Shown here: positions 18,001 to 25,623 of the stretch, piece after piece
Numbering within the stretch: position 1 is the stretch's first letter
How the letters are laid out: each line of letters starts with the position of its first letter
Source of the DNA: JAIEPW01 sp964406035
GTDB lineage: Bacteria > Acidobacteriota > Terriglobia > Bryobacterales > Bryobacteraceae
Reading direction: 5' to 3'
DNA length: 64,000 nucleotides
NCBI GenBank assembly: GCA_964406035.1
Contig: CAYOQB010000006.1
Coordinates: 3,419-67,418 of the forward strand
Notes under the pieces: model-generated
Seen by the model: only the letters and a program-made list of their open reading frames with translations
Database searches by the model: none
Told to the model about the DNA's origin: nothing
Made by a program: the position numbers and the translations under genes

Positions 18001-18560
18001 GTGGGGATCGCGGCGGTCAAGTTGATCGCCGTGACGTAGCTGACCGTGCTGGCGCGGCTAAGGACAAAGGCGCGCGTTCCGTCCAGGTTGAATGTAATGT
18101 CGACCGCGGCGCCGGTGATGCCGATGCCTCCGGAATTGACCAGGGTTTCGGTGGCGCCCGAGATATCGATGACGTACAACCGCGTGGTTACGATCAGCAG
18201 GAATCGGCCGTCCGGGCTGAGACCAGCCGCAGCGGCGCCCGAGCCGGCGATGGTCGAGAAGTTCTCGAGGCCGGTCAGGTTCGACTGGATGCTGGAGAGC
18301 GGACTGAGGCTGCTGCTGGCAATGATGTAGTACTTGGTGCCATCCGGCTTGGGGATCACGCGATAGCCGCCCGTGGGCCCCGCGAAACTGCCGATCTGGG
18401 CCACCTGGGCCGCCGAGGCGGAGTAGACTTCGTAGGACTGGCCGGCGCCGGCTCCGGGCAGGCGGAAGAGGACGCTATTACCTGGCTGCGCTTGCAGGCC
18501 CGCGGCGGCGATCGCCAGCAGACACAGCACGGCCCAAATACGGAACTGGGGAGTTCTCAT
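15033..18560 (-). CDS. Large secreted surface protein: beta-propeller, Ig-like repeats, TIGR03437-type C-terminus
   Basis: 1175 aa from ATG 18560, with a GAGAGG-type leader and the signal peptide MRTPQFRIWAVLCLLAIAAAGLQAQ. The first ~400 residues carry repeated WD/YVTN-like blades (SPDGRFLLIVTTRLYVIDI, TPDGKWGLTI). The middle has four or five invasin/Big_1-like Ig modules with the pattern GNNQTxxxGxxLxxPLxVxVxD and NxNGxAxxxxTxG. The last ~240 residues match the Solibacter-type TIGR03437 domain (NGASFQPGLSPCALGSVSG, LLYLFATGMGQTTP). It is likely an exported, possibly cell-surface adhesin. Strong terminators flank it on both sides. Secretion through the type II system encoded further along the window is a reasonable guess. 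Confidence 0.85.
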   Translation of the reverse strand: MRTPQFRIWAVLCLLAIAAAGLQAQPGNSVLFRLPGAGAGQSYEVYSASAAQVAQIGSFAGPTGGYRVIPKPDGTKYYIIASSSLSPLSSIQSNLTGLENFSTIAGSGAAAAGLSPDGRFLLIVTTRLYVIDISGATETLVNSGGIGITGAAVDITFNLDGTRAFVLSRASTVSYVTAINLTAAIPTVIGSALELPGGVTDISTGPTGSIYVLATNRMFVLDPSTNSIQPNGEIAFVGTPRSLAFTPDGKWGLTINTTPVIGGKSIIAFDLTSNAPPSTWPAGQVDVPLFDKLLVASNSLAFLWARENTTLYDLDISPLNVRESSLRVVTSINRILDAEVSNELPNARFAYVIVNNGGSRTLQRIELTAEPSVSSQTTVPLTDGNLSLVNVPPQTAGATFQLFNNNQVVNQGVAAGLPLVFRLLDATGRPVFNAPVTVTTTSTATVSPSTVNTNIDGIAQVRVTAAPATPGAFQIVLNAPGPVTASFTLTVPGDTGGGGGPGNPGVASLFIVRGNGQMLSEGATVVTPLTVVARDAAGNPVAGLTVSFEGASIGGSITANAAVTDANGEAAVTFIGGFLNGGFSTGSSFVQTTVTASAPGYGAAQFVVTTTLSRTGNGFDAPRPLFEILKPEGDFAVTLRAGEVTTDAVVYRVIAQAIPSTNVPIPNVSMRFVDLNNITGPAPAVCSNRALSNEEGIGRCDLQASCTVGDRTVALVFGDYQIFQPFTLRITPGGGSRAAIASGNNQTGRAGTALPLPLQVSVENNCGQSVGGQTVAWRITQGGGTLTNVENVTNANGRASARLTLGNTAGNVVITATVGTTTLTFNAVSTVAVSGISVVSGNNQTANTGQAFAQPLVVQIRDGSNNPVQNFPVTFAVSSGSATVSPASGNSDAQGRAQTIVTAGSTAGPIVITASAGTFTATFNLTSRPPGPAITANSFVNGASFQPGLSPCALGSVSGAGLAPGVNGAVIAPGPFGGYPTTLAGISITIGAFAAPISAVINQGGREQVNFQVPCDVQPGIVNATITINGNSTVIPGLPVTQYQPGIFEFTGTDGRRYATLIRPDGSYVTPQNPARRGELLYLFATGMGQTTPRTGTNVIGLPGQRLAVPVVVGVNNAGVRVVSADYLVGQIGTYIVQFEVPADTQPGPYQPLGLAVSPDNNTLIFGGGSFFPIQ

Positions 18561-18608
18561 GAAAAGAAACCTCTCGGGTGCGAGATGGACGCGGGCGGTA
18601 CAAGCAGG

Positions 18609-18614
18609 ATTGTA
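18609..18614 (-). promoter_or_regulatory. Putative -10 (TACAAT) upstream of the large surface protein
   Basis: Read on the minus strand, TACAAT lies 48 nt before the ATG at 18560. It overlaps the left arm of an inverted repeat, TTGTAC (18610-18615) with GTACAA (18639-18644), spacer 23 nt. No good -35 was found. Confidence 0.3.
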
Positions 18615-18706
18615 CCACAAGTAATGGGCATCTAAACAGTACAAAAGTAGCAGAAAATGTTGCGGGGAGCGAGGGGAAAGTGAGAGGAAAGTGAAGCCAA
18701 AAGCAA

Positions 18707-18730
18707 ACGGGGGAGCTTTCGCTCCCCCGT
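18707..18730 (-). terminator. Rho-independent terminator of the 711-aa secreted protein
   Basis: ACGGGGGAGC (18707-18716) pairs with GCTCCCCCGT (18721-18730) around TTTC. On the minus strand the hairpin is followed by the T-rich TTTGCTTTTGGCTT. It lies 31 nt after the stop codon. Confidence 0.85.
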
Positions 18731-18761
18731 CTGGTTAGAACCGCTGGTTCCGGACGACGCC

Positions 18762-20897
18762 TTAGTGACCCAAGGCCTCGCCAACGATGCCGGTGCGGTA
18801 GAGACCCGGCGCGTCAAGGATCAGCGCGACGTACATCTGGTTCGCGCCCGGCGAGGTCGCCGTCGCGCCCAGCGCGCTGATGTAGGCTACGGCATGGCAG
18901 TACTGGAATTCGTTCTGCGCAATGATGTAGCCCTCGAAGCCAGCCGCGCGGTTGTCGATACCGTTGGTACCGCCACCCGACAGCGTGAAGGCGACGTACT
19001 GGCCGCCGGAGATCGCAGTAGAGGTCTGCGAGCCAGGAGCAGCCGCGCCGCCCGGACCGCTGCCGTAGTAGAACAACGTCACACGGCCGGTCTGGATCGG
19101 AGTTCCGAACGGATCGCGAGAGGTGTTCGCGATCACAATACCCGTGTCAAAGCCCTGCTGGTTCGTGACGAACGGGAACAGGATGTTGCAGAAGCACTTG
19201 GAGACAGTGAACAGGTCCAGGTTGGTCGTGGACGGCACGAAGCGGGGCGTTCCGAAACCGGAAGCATCGCTCTGCGCGACACGAGCCGCGGCGGACGTGT
19301 AGAAGGGCGCGAAGCCAGCCTGAGCGCGGGTCACGAGACCCGGCGTCGGCAGGTCGGCCACCGGATCGGCGTTGTAGGCAACGATGACCGGCAGATCGAC
19401 ATCCTCGAGGGTAAACGGATCGGTGTACAGCAACTCGTACACGACCGTTGCGGTTCCGGCGGCGCTGACGCCGACGGTGGAGAAGCCGGTGTCGCCCGTG
19501 GGAGAACCACCCGCGCCAGCGGCGTCATTCAAGGTAACGCGAGCCGCGATACCGGTCACCACGCCGGTGCCGGCGCGGCGGAGGTTCAGGCGGTTCGGAA
19601 CCCGGATGCTGAGACCGTTCGCAATGTTGCTGAAGGCAACAAACAGGCGGGTGCCGTGGCCGGCGATACCAACCGCACTGAAGCCTGTGACACCCGACGA
19701 GAACGCGCGAGTCGAAGTCGCGGGAACGTTCACGCCCGAGAAGGTGAAGGGTGCTGCGGGAATCGCATTGTTCGGGTTCGGCGTCGGAATGGTGCGCCCG
19801 CTGTTGCTGACGTAGCCTTCTTCCGAGTGATAGATGGCGCCGGGAACATTTTGATTCCAGACTTCCGTGCTGATCCCGAAGGCGCCGGAGGCGCTGAAGT
19901 TCTCAGCGTACTGCCGGAAGTTGCGGACCTTGAACGAGCCCGCGAAGCCTTCGCGGTAGCGGACAAATGTCGTTACGCCGTTATTGTCGGAGCGGCGGTA
20001 AGTGGTGCTGCCGGGAGCGAGGTCGGCGTTGACGAACGTCGACGTGAACGCGCCGGTGTTGTCGTTCCAGTTGGCATCGTTGCACTGCACCAGGCGGCGA
20101 ACCGAATCAGCCGTGGCGGCGAGGCCCGGCAGAATGAACGCCACAACCTGCTGCTGGTTGTTGATGGCAACGGAGGTCGCGCCGGAGATGGAGACCGACA
20201 TGGTGATGGCCGAGAAGCCCGTCAGGGAGCTGGCCACACCGAGCTGGTTCGCATTGGCGCGAACGTTGGCGATGCGCAGGATGCGGGTGGTCGTGGTTCC
20301 CGGGGGATCCAGCGGCACACCGAGCCAGGCGATCGAATTCTGAGTGGTCGAACCCAGAATGCTCGACGGAGCCTGGCGGGCCTGGAACACGTTGGGACGG
20401 CCGGTACCAAAAGTGCTTCCACCAACGGTACCGTCATACGTCTGAGCCGGGTTACCCGTGCTGGTGATCGCGCACACTCCGGGACCCTGGATGACGTCGT
20501 TGTCCGGAGCGCCCGTCGCGCCGCAGTTCAGCAGCGGCGTATTCGGATTCACCGGCGAATTCGGCTCATCGATGAACAGAATCGCCTCATTGAAGCGGTT
20601 CGCCGTGCTCTCGCCACCAACCAGACGGCTGGTGATGTTGGTATTCAGAAAGATCTGAATATTGACCTGAGGGACACGCTGGCCGGCCGGAGTGGGCTGG
20701 CCACCGGTGCAGGTGAGCACCAAGTCGCCGACCAGTTCGGTCAAGCCTTCGGAACGCACCGTGGGGGGCGTACCGGCGTTAGCCACGCAAGTGAATGGCG
20801 TGGGTTGGCCCTGAATCTGCGCGCTTGCCGTGGGAACGAGGCCCAGCAGAAGGGCCACAACGGCAAACGCAAAGATCATTCTACGAAAATCTGCCAT
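18762..20897 (-). CDS. Large secreted protein of unknown function, probably abundant
   Basis: 711 aa with a textbook signal peptide (MIFAFAVVALLLGLVPTASAQ after a short basic start) and a strong Shine-Dalgarno (AAGGAGAAGG). The mature part is rich in Thr, Asn, Gly and Ala, poor in Lys, and mostly beta in character, with few cysteines (CVANAG..., SKCFCNILFP, QYCHAV). Strong translation and termination signals suggest high expression, so it could be a surface-layer or extracellular structural protein. I recognise no domain. It follows the type II secretion genes in the same direction, so it is a candidate substrate. Confidence 0.75.
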   Translation of the reverse strand: MADFRRMIFAFAVVALLLGLVPTASAQIQGQPTPFTCVANAGTPPTVRSEGLTELVGDLVLTCTGGQPTPAGQRVPQVNIQIFLNTNITSRLVGGESTANRFNEAILFIDEPNSPVNPNTPLLNCGATGAPDNDVIQGPGVCAITSTGNPAQTYDGTVGGSTFGTGRPNVFQARQAPSSILGSTTQNSIAWLGVPLDPPGTTTTRILRIANVRANANQLGVASSLTGFSAITMSVSISGATSVAINNQQQVVAFILPGLAATADSVRRLVQCNDANWNDNTGAFTSTFVNADLAPGSTTYRRSDNNGVTTFVRYREGFAGSFKVRNFRQYAENFSASGAFGISTEVWNQNVPGAIYHSEEGYVSNSGRTIPTPNPNNAIPAAPFTFSGVNVPATSTRAFSSGVTGFSAVGIAGHGTRLFVAFSNIANGLSIRVPNRLNLRRAGTGVVTGIAARVTLNDAAGAGGSPTGDTGFSTVGVSAAGTATVVYELLYTDPFTLEDVDLPVIVAYNADPVADLPTPGLVTRAQAGFAPFYTSAAARVAQSDASGFGTPRFVPSTTNLDLFTVSKCFCNILFPFVTNQQGFDTGIVIANTSRDPFGTPIQTGRVTLFYYGSGPGGAAAPGSQTSTAISGGQYVAFTLSGGGTNGIDNRAAGFEGYIIAQNEFQYCHAVAYISALGATATSPGANQMYVALILDAPGLYRTGIVGEALGH

Positions 20898-20920
20898 TTC
20901 CTTCTCCTTGTGAAGTTTGT

Positions 20921-20949
20921 GGTATCGAATTGATGGAAGTTCTTTTCAA
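20921..20949 (-). promoter_or_regulatory. Putative sigma-70 promoter of the 711-aa secreted protein
   Basis: On the minus strand TTGAAA (20944-20949) is followed after exactly 17 nt by GATACC (20921-20926). The -35 matches 5/6, the -10 only 3/6. The 5' leader would be about 17-20 nt and contain the strong Shine-Dalgarno. Confidence 0.35.
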
Positions 20950-21428
20950 CCTGAGCCTCAAAATGCAAATTCTGTCAGACACCGAAGATCGTGAGTTTCC
21001 CCCAAGGACCCGGCGGCGGATTCGATTCGCGCCACCACGGCGACTGGACGGCTACTTGCTTCCACTGAGCTCATGCTTGCTGACTTCTCTATGTAGTTCT
21101 TCAATCGTGCTCGCGGGATTCACGCTTGTTGAATGCCCGGCTTGCTACAACTCTTTGGTAAAACCCTGGACGCAGTCAAACTATGAATACCACTGACCGC
21201 CAAAACAAGTCAAGCGGAAAGTAGGACTTGCAACCCGCGCCCCGCAAAAAAGACGCGAGCCAGCCCGCCGTTCATTGCAGCACGGCCACTACCCCCCGGT
21301 CAAGATCATCGGCGCAAACCCTTCCGGACTGCATCCAGGCGGCCGGAAATTTCATCGAACGGACGAATTGGCGGGCTAAACGGCGCATCCTGACGGGCGA
21401 ACCGGACAACTCCCAGGCGGCCACCAGT
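20950..21428. other. Gene-free stretch between gspD and the 711-aa secreted protein
   Basis: About 480 nt without a convincing gene. Plus-strand frames here (such as one across 20795-21196) have no family resemblance. On the minus strand two TTGACT hexamers occur (within 21174-21180 and 21208-21214), which could be upstream promoter elements, but no good -10 pairs with either. No hairpin terminator for gspD was found. Confidence 0.4.
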
Positions 21429-23729
21429 TTACTGATCCCGCAAAGTCTTTCTCAACATGCGCACCCGCGTCTTCAACTCGTCGCTCGCGTCCAGCAGGTC
21501 GGAGTTGTCATAGATGATCCGAGGCGTCATGAAAACGATCAGCTCGGTGCGCTCCTTGCTGATGCTGCGGCTGCCGAAAGCCGCGCCCAGAATGGGAATG
21601 CGGTGCAGCACCGGAATGCCGGCGGTGGAGAAGGTGGTGCTTTCATTGATGATGCCGCCGATGGCGATGGTATCGCCGTCCTGCATCGTGATCTGCGTCT
21701 GCAGCGAGCGCTGCGAGAAGGATGGCGAGTTGATGCTAGTGCCTGCGGGCGGCGCGCCGGGCGCGCTCACTTCCTGATTGATGATCAGGGTGACCACGCC
21801 GCTGGGGTTCACCCGCGCATTGACGTTCAGCGTGACGCCGGTGTTGCGGCTGGAGATCTGCTGCGCGAACTGCGTGTTGCCGCCGGTCTGGACGCCGGTG
21901 CCGACGGTGGCCGTGAGCACCGGGACCTGGGTTCCGACGTTCAAGGAAGCGGGGATGGAGTCGGTGGCGATCAAACTGGGGGCGGAAATGACCTTGGCCT
22001 TGCCCTGGGTCTCCTGCAAGGACAGAAACGCGAGCAGTTCCTTGCTCTGGCCGACCAGAAGGCCGGCGGTGACCAGGGTGCTCGCGCCCACCAGGCTGGC
22101 GGCGACATTGTCGACGAAGCGAGAGCTCAGGTTCTCCTGGCGGTTGCGGAACTGGTAGGTGACGCCGCTGGCGAAGGCGCCATTCAGCGAGACCTCGTAA
22201 ATGCGGGCTTCGAGCAGAATCTGGCGGGGGGCGATATCCAGGCTTTTCAGCAGCTTCAGGATGCTCTGGTACTCCTGCGGGGTGGCCTGAATCAGCAGCG
22301 AATTGTCGAGCGGGTTGGGGACGATGCGCGGCACGCGGACAGCGGGGTTCATGCCGGGATAGCCGAGGTAGCCTCCGGTGAGGTCCTGCGGCCGGGGCGC
22401 CGCGGCGCCCGCGGCGCCCGCTTGCTGGGCGCCCGCGGCGCCAACCGGAGGAATGCCGAAAGCAGACGGGTTGTAGCCGCCTTGCGGAAATTGCGGGGAA
22501 AAGCCGCCAAAGCCACCGAAGCCGCCGAACCCGCCACCTCCGAATCCGCCTTGCATGCCCATTCCCATGCCGCCGCCGCAGCCCTGATTCAGGCCTCCGG
22601 GGCCGTTGAATTGGCCGCCGTTGCCGCCTCCGTTGAAGCCGTTGCCACCGCCCTGCTGGCCGAAGCCGCCACCTCCGAATCCACCTCCGCCAAAGCCGCC
22701 GCCGAAACCGCCGCCGAAACCACCTCCGAAACCGCCAAACGAAGGGATGCCCAGCAAGGCGTTGATCGCCATCGCCAGGCAATCGGCCTGCTGGTAGCGG
22801 ACGCGGTACACGTGATTCTCGACCGAACCGACGGGGACGGACGCGGCGACGTCCAGGCGCTTCAACCAGCCCTCGATCTGCTCGAATGCGCCGGGGTTGG
22901 GCGCGACGGCGATCAGCAGGTTCAAGCGGTCCACCGGCAGGAAGCGCACGGCGGAGAACTTGTCGGTGAGCGAGATCCCCTTCAGGATGTTCTGCAGCTC
23001 TTCGGCGACATCGGACGGCTGGCTGTTCTTCAGCTCGAACAGGCGCACCCGCTGGCCGGCCAGGACATCGCTGTCGAACAGCGAAATCATGTCCATGGTG
23101 CGGCGCATGTTGCGGCGGCTGTCCAGGATGAACAGCAGGTTGGCGGGCTCATAGGCATAGAGCTTGGCGTTCTCGCCGATGAATTCCTGCAGCACCTTGC
23201 TCAGCTCGGCTACGGTCGCATACTTCAGGAACACCAGGTTCAGCATGGTCTGCTCGTTTTCCGGGATCTGCGACGAACCGGAAGTCACTTCGGCGGCGAG
23301 CGGCAGCCGGGCGATATCGGTCAGCGGCACGATACGCCACAGGTCGCCGACCTGGACCATGCCCGCGCCGTTGATGCGGAGGATCAGCTCCAACAGGTTG
23401 CGGGCGTCCATGTTGCGGGTCTCGCCGTAGGTGTTGAGCACGACCGAGCCCTTCACGCGAGGGTCGATGATGTAGTTGAGGCGAAGCTGGCGGGCCAGCA
23501 TGTCCACGACTTCCGTCAGGTTGACGCCCTGCAGTTGCAGGCTGCCGATGGGCACGCGGGGCGTCTCGGCCTGCGCGGGGGCGGTGCGCGCCGGAGGCTC
23601 CTGGACCTCGGCCGCCGGCTTGGGCGGCGCGGGTTGCTGCGGCGCGGGTTGGGCAGGGGTCTGCCCCACGCCGAGCTGCACAACCATCAGGATCAGCACC
23701 GTTCCCACCGCCAGAAGCCGGAATTTCAT
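21429..23729 (-). CDS. gspD: Type II secretion secretin GspD with Gly/Phe-rich insertion
   Basis: 766 aa: signal peptide (1-22), a Pro/Gln/Ala-rich linker (23-60), an N0-like domain (60-140: VNLTEVVDMLARQLRLNYI), N1-N3 ring domains (about 155-490), and the C-terminal secretin gate with VPVLTA, GVTLNVNARVNPSGVVTLIINQEVS and GGIINE. It should form the outer-membrane channel of the type II system. The odd part is residues 331-450, inside the N3 region between ALLGIPS and PRIVPNPLDNSLLI. It is mostly Gly-Gly-Phe repeats followed by an Ala/Pro stretch. It is the last gene of the operon and follows the upstream small gene directly (TAG then ATG). Confidence 0.92.
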   Translation of the reverse strand: MKFRLLAVGTVLILMVVQLGVGQTPAQPAPQQPAPPKPAAEVQEPPARTAPAQAETPRVPIGSLQLQGVNLTEVVDMLARQLRLNYIIDPRVKGSVVLNTYGETRNMDARNLLELILRINGAGMVQVGDLWRIVPLTDIARLPLAAEVTSGSSQIPENEQTMLNLVFLKYATVAELSKVLQEFIGENAKLYAYEPANLLFILDSRRNMRRTMDMISLFDSDVLAGQRVRLFELKNSQPSDVAEELQNILKGISLTDKFSAVRFLPVDRLNLLIAVAPNPGAFEQIEGWLKRLDVAASVPVGSVENHVYRVRYQQADCLAMAINALLGIPSFGGFGGGFGGGFGGGFGGGGFGGGGFGQQGGGNGFNGGGNGGQFNGPGGLNQGCGGGMGMGMQGGFGGGGFGGFGGFGGFSPQFPQGGYNPSAFGIPPVGAAGAQQAGAAGAAAPRPQDLTGGYLGYPGMNPAVRVPRIVPNPLDNSLLIQATPQEYQSILKLLKSLDIAPRQILLEARIYEVSLNGAFASGVTYQFRNRQENLSSRFVDNVAASLVGASTLVTAGLLVGQSKELLAFLSLQETQGKAKVISAPSLIATDSIPASLNVGTQVPVLTATVGTGVQTGGNTQFAQQISSRNTGVTLNVNARVNPSGVVTLIINQEVSAPGAPPAGTSINSPSFSQRSLQTQITMQDGDTIAIGGIINESTTFSTAGIPVLHRIPILGAAFGSRSISKERTELIVFMTPRIIYDNSDLLDASDELKTRVRMLRKTLRDQ
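22380..22742 (-). repeat. Gly/Phe-rich low-complexity insertion in the secretin
   Basis: These bases encode residues ~330-450 of GspD. The first ~80 residues are iterated GGF/GGGF units with Gln, Asn and Met interruptions and one Cys; the rest is Ala/Pro/Gly-rich. At DNA level it is a run of imperfect CCGCC(A/G)AA repeats (plus strand). Confidence 0.85.
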
Positions 23730-24218
23730 CTAGTTGGTTTCTCCCTTGCTCTTCGACTGCTTGCCGGCCGCCTTGGGGGCGGGGTTCGGCTTCTTCACCG
23801 GGGGCTCGACGAAAGCCGGAAGCGTGCCGCCTCGCTTGGCCATTTCGCGATCCACCACGGCCTGCTCGATCTCGTTCAACTCGGTCTTCTTCTTCGACCA
23901 TTTCTGCTTGCCGAACAGCGTGGGGTTCTCGAAGTAAATCAGGTCCCCCTTGGCGGCGGCGGTCATGTTGGGGTTGGGCTCGGCCTTGGGGACCGGACGG
24001 TCGATCTCGCCGTTGTCGGCGAAACGGCTGACGCCGAAGGGTGTTTTCTTGTAGATCCACTTGCGGCCGTCCGGATCGGTGTACTTGTAGGTCTGCGGCG
24101 AGACTTCCCTGGCGTCGGCCGGCACGGTCAGGGTCTGGTAGGCGTCCGGTTTCTTCTCCGGCGATTGCTGGGCGAACGACGCCAGCGCGATCAGGCTCAC
24201 TCCGATGATTCGTTTCAT
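23730..24218 (-). CDS. Small secreted protein between gspC and gspD
   Basis: 162 aa from ATG 24218, chosen for the GAAGGA leader and signal peptide MKRIIGVSLIALASFAQQ. The mature N-terminal half is neutral and Tyr/Asp/Pro-rich (TYKYTDPDGRKWIYKKTPFG); the end is a Lys/Pro/Ala-rich tail (VKKPNPAPKAAGKQSKSKGE). Its stop abuts the start of gspD, and it begins 20 nt after gspC, so it is a full member of the secretion operon. No known Gsp family fits. A periplasmic accessory of the secretin, or a pilotin-like role, is possible but only positional. Confidence 0.7.
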   Translation of the reverse strand: MKRIIGVSLIALASFAQQSPEKKPDAYQTLTVPADAREVSPQTYKYTDPDGRKWIYKKTPFGVSRFADNGEIDRPVPKAEPNPNMTAAAKGDLIYFENPTLFGKQKWSKKKTELNEIEQAVVDREMAKRGGTLPAFVEPPVKKPNPAPKAAGKQSKSKGETN

Positions 24219-24238
24219 ATCTGTTTTCCTTCGTTCTC

Positions 24239-25036
24239 TTATCGAACCTGTTCCCAGCGGCACTGCGGGCCGAACAGACCCTGCGTGACCACTTTGCGAT
24301 ACCCCCCGGCTACGGTCCCGCCGGGAGAGGTGTCGCCCACCTGGCAGGTGCGGAATCCGGCGCCCATGTCGGCCCCCGGGGCGGCTTTGTTCTGCATCGA
24401 AGAGGATTGCTGCTGGCTGGCCGCTTCCTGCTGCTGCCGGGCCTCGATCTGGGCTCGGCTGGCGCCCAGCACGTTCAGGTTCGCCGGAGTCTGGCCGGTG
24501 CGCTCGGGCGCCTGCGCTTCGCTCATCTGGATCTTCTCTCCGGGCTTCAGCTTCAGCTCGTCCAGCGTCTTCTCGATGGTCTTGTCCTCCCACTTGAAAA
24601 CCGCCTTATCACGGCTGACGGAGGCGAGCTGGAACGGACCCACAGCCTGGCCGGCGCGATACGACTTCTGGGTTCCGTTCTGGCGCTCCGCCAGGATCAG
24701 CGAAATGTCGTCTCCAAAGGTCATGACGCCGAAAAGCACCGGAAGGTCGGGAACGGGCTTGGGCGGAGGCGGGGGCGCAACCTCGATCACCACGTTGGGG
24801 TTGCGATCCCGCGAGAACAACATCTGCTGCGCGACCTGCTCATAGCCCGCGGCGGAGGCGGCTTTCACCGGCTCCATCGCCGGGGGCGCGAGCACCCGGT
24901 TGCGAGCCTGCATCGCGGTCTCAAAGACGCGGCGCTCGCGTTCGGCGGCCTCATCCCAGGACGCTTTCAATTGCCACGCCGCCGCGCCGGTCAGCGCCAG
25001 CAGCGCGAGATTCAAGGCGAGGATTCTCTGCTTCAC
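24239..25036 (-). CDS. gspC: GspC-like inner-membrane component of type II secretion
   Basis: 265 aa starting at GTG 25036, overlapping the gspM stop by 4 nt. A short cytoplasmic start is followed by one TM helix (6-22), a helical/Pro-rich linker, and a small beta domain (about 98-165: LFGVMTFGDDISLILAER, SYRAGQAVGPFQLASV) resembling the GspC homology region that contacts the secretin. The C-terminal third is Gln/Ala-rich and lacks a PDZ domain. PilP is the alternative assignment; the adjacent gspD and the rest of the operon favour GspC. Confidence 0.7.
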   Translation of the reverse strand: MKQRILALNLALLALTGAAAWQLKASWDEAAERERRVFETAMQARNRVLAPPAMEPVKAASAAGYEQVAQQMLFSRDRNPNVVIEVAPPPPPKPVPDLPVLFGVMTFGDDISLILAERQNGTQKSYRAGQAVGPFQLASVSRDKAVFKWEDKTIEKTLDELKLKPGEKIQMSEAQAPERTGQTPANLNVLGASRAQIEARQQQEAASQQQSSSMQNKAAPGADMGAGFRTCQVGDTSPGGTVAGGYRKVVTQGLFGPQCRWEQVR

Positions 25037-25623
25037 AACTCACCTCCGCTCTTCTTGTCCGGAACCAGCTTCTTCGCCACAACCCCGGAGAGGCTCAGGC
25101 GCACGTTCAGCGTCTTCTCCTTGTTGCCGGGCGAGAGCACGCGCATCTCGTTCAGCGCGATGATTTCCGGTTGCGCCGACAGCGCGGCGATGATGTTCAC
25201 CAGTTGCTCGATACGGCACTGCAGGTTCACCGCCACGGCGACTTCTCCGTAGGCATCGCCGAACGCCTTCACCTGTCCGACTTCGGTGGCGCCGATCTCC
25301 ACCGGCGGATTCTCCGCGCGGGCGACGCGCCGCATGGTCTGCAGCAACTGCGCCTGCGCCTGGGCGGCGGTGTCGGCGGCGATCAGACCTTTTTCCCGCA
25401 GCGCCAGTTCGGCGCGCACCTGCTTGAGGATCTCGTTCTTGGCGGGCGCGGCCGCCACTTCCTGCCGCAGGCGATCCAGCTTCTGCTCGAGCAACTCCAC
25501 CGGCTGCTCGGCCAGTCGCGGCGCGGCTTCGGGTTCACCGCTGAGCCACAGGAACAGCAGCACGGCGAGGACAGCGGCTCCCAGCAGAAGCAGCGCGCGG
25601 CGGTCGCGATCACTAATTTGCAC
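25033..25623 (-). CDS. gspM: GspM/PilO-like inner-membrane component
   Basis: 196 aa from GTG 25623. This start sits behind a strong AAGGAGG (6-nt spacer) and makes a short cytoplasmic tail, one TM helix (about 8-25, LLLLGAAVLAVLLFLWL), a coiled coil (about 35-85) and a ferredoxin-like periplasmic domain. That is the GspM/PilO architecture. A longer frame upstream is Arg-rich and antisense-like, so it was rejected. The gene overlaps the end of gspL by 11 nt and the start of gspC by 4 nt. Confidence 0.75.
   Translation of the reverse strand: MQISDRDRRALLLLGAAVLAVLLFLWLSGEPEAAPRLAEQPVELLEQKLDRLRQEVAAAPAKNEILKQVRAELALREKGLIAADTAAQAQAQLLQTMRRVARAENPPVEIGATEVGQVKAFGDAYGEVAVAVNLQCRIEQLVNIIAALSAQPEIIALNEMRVLSPGNKEKTLNVRLSLSGVVAKKLVPDKKSGGEL

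Noticed and set aside
15024..18635. A 1203-codon plus-strand frame exactly antisense to the large surface protein
   Set aside because: Its product is Arg/Gly/His-rich with no domain, no signal and no Shine-Dalgarno. High GC content and biased third positions of the real gene keep the opposite frame open.
18765..20933. A 722-codon plus-strand frame antisense to the 711-aa secreted protein
   Set aside because: The minus frame has a signal peptide, Shine-Dalgarno, promoter-like element and terminator; the plus frame has none.
20795..21196. Plus-strand 133-codon frame upstream of the 711-aa protein gene
   Set aside because: It runs antisense through the start of a well-supported gene, with no domain or start signal.
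21228..24845. A 1205-codon plus-strand frame antisense to gspD, the small gene and gspC
   Set aside because: Same reason: it is a low-complexity, His/Ala-rich shadow, while the minus strand encodes recognisable secretion proteins.
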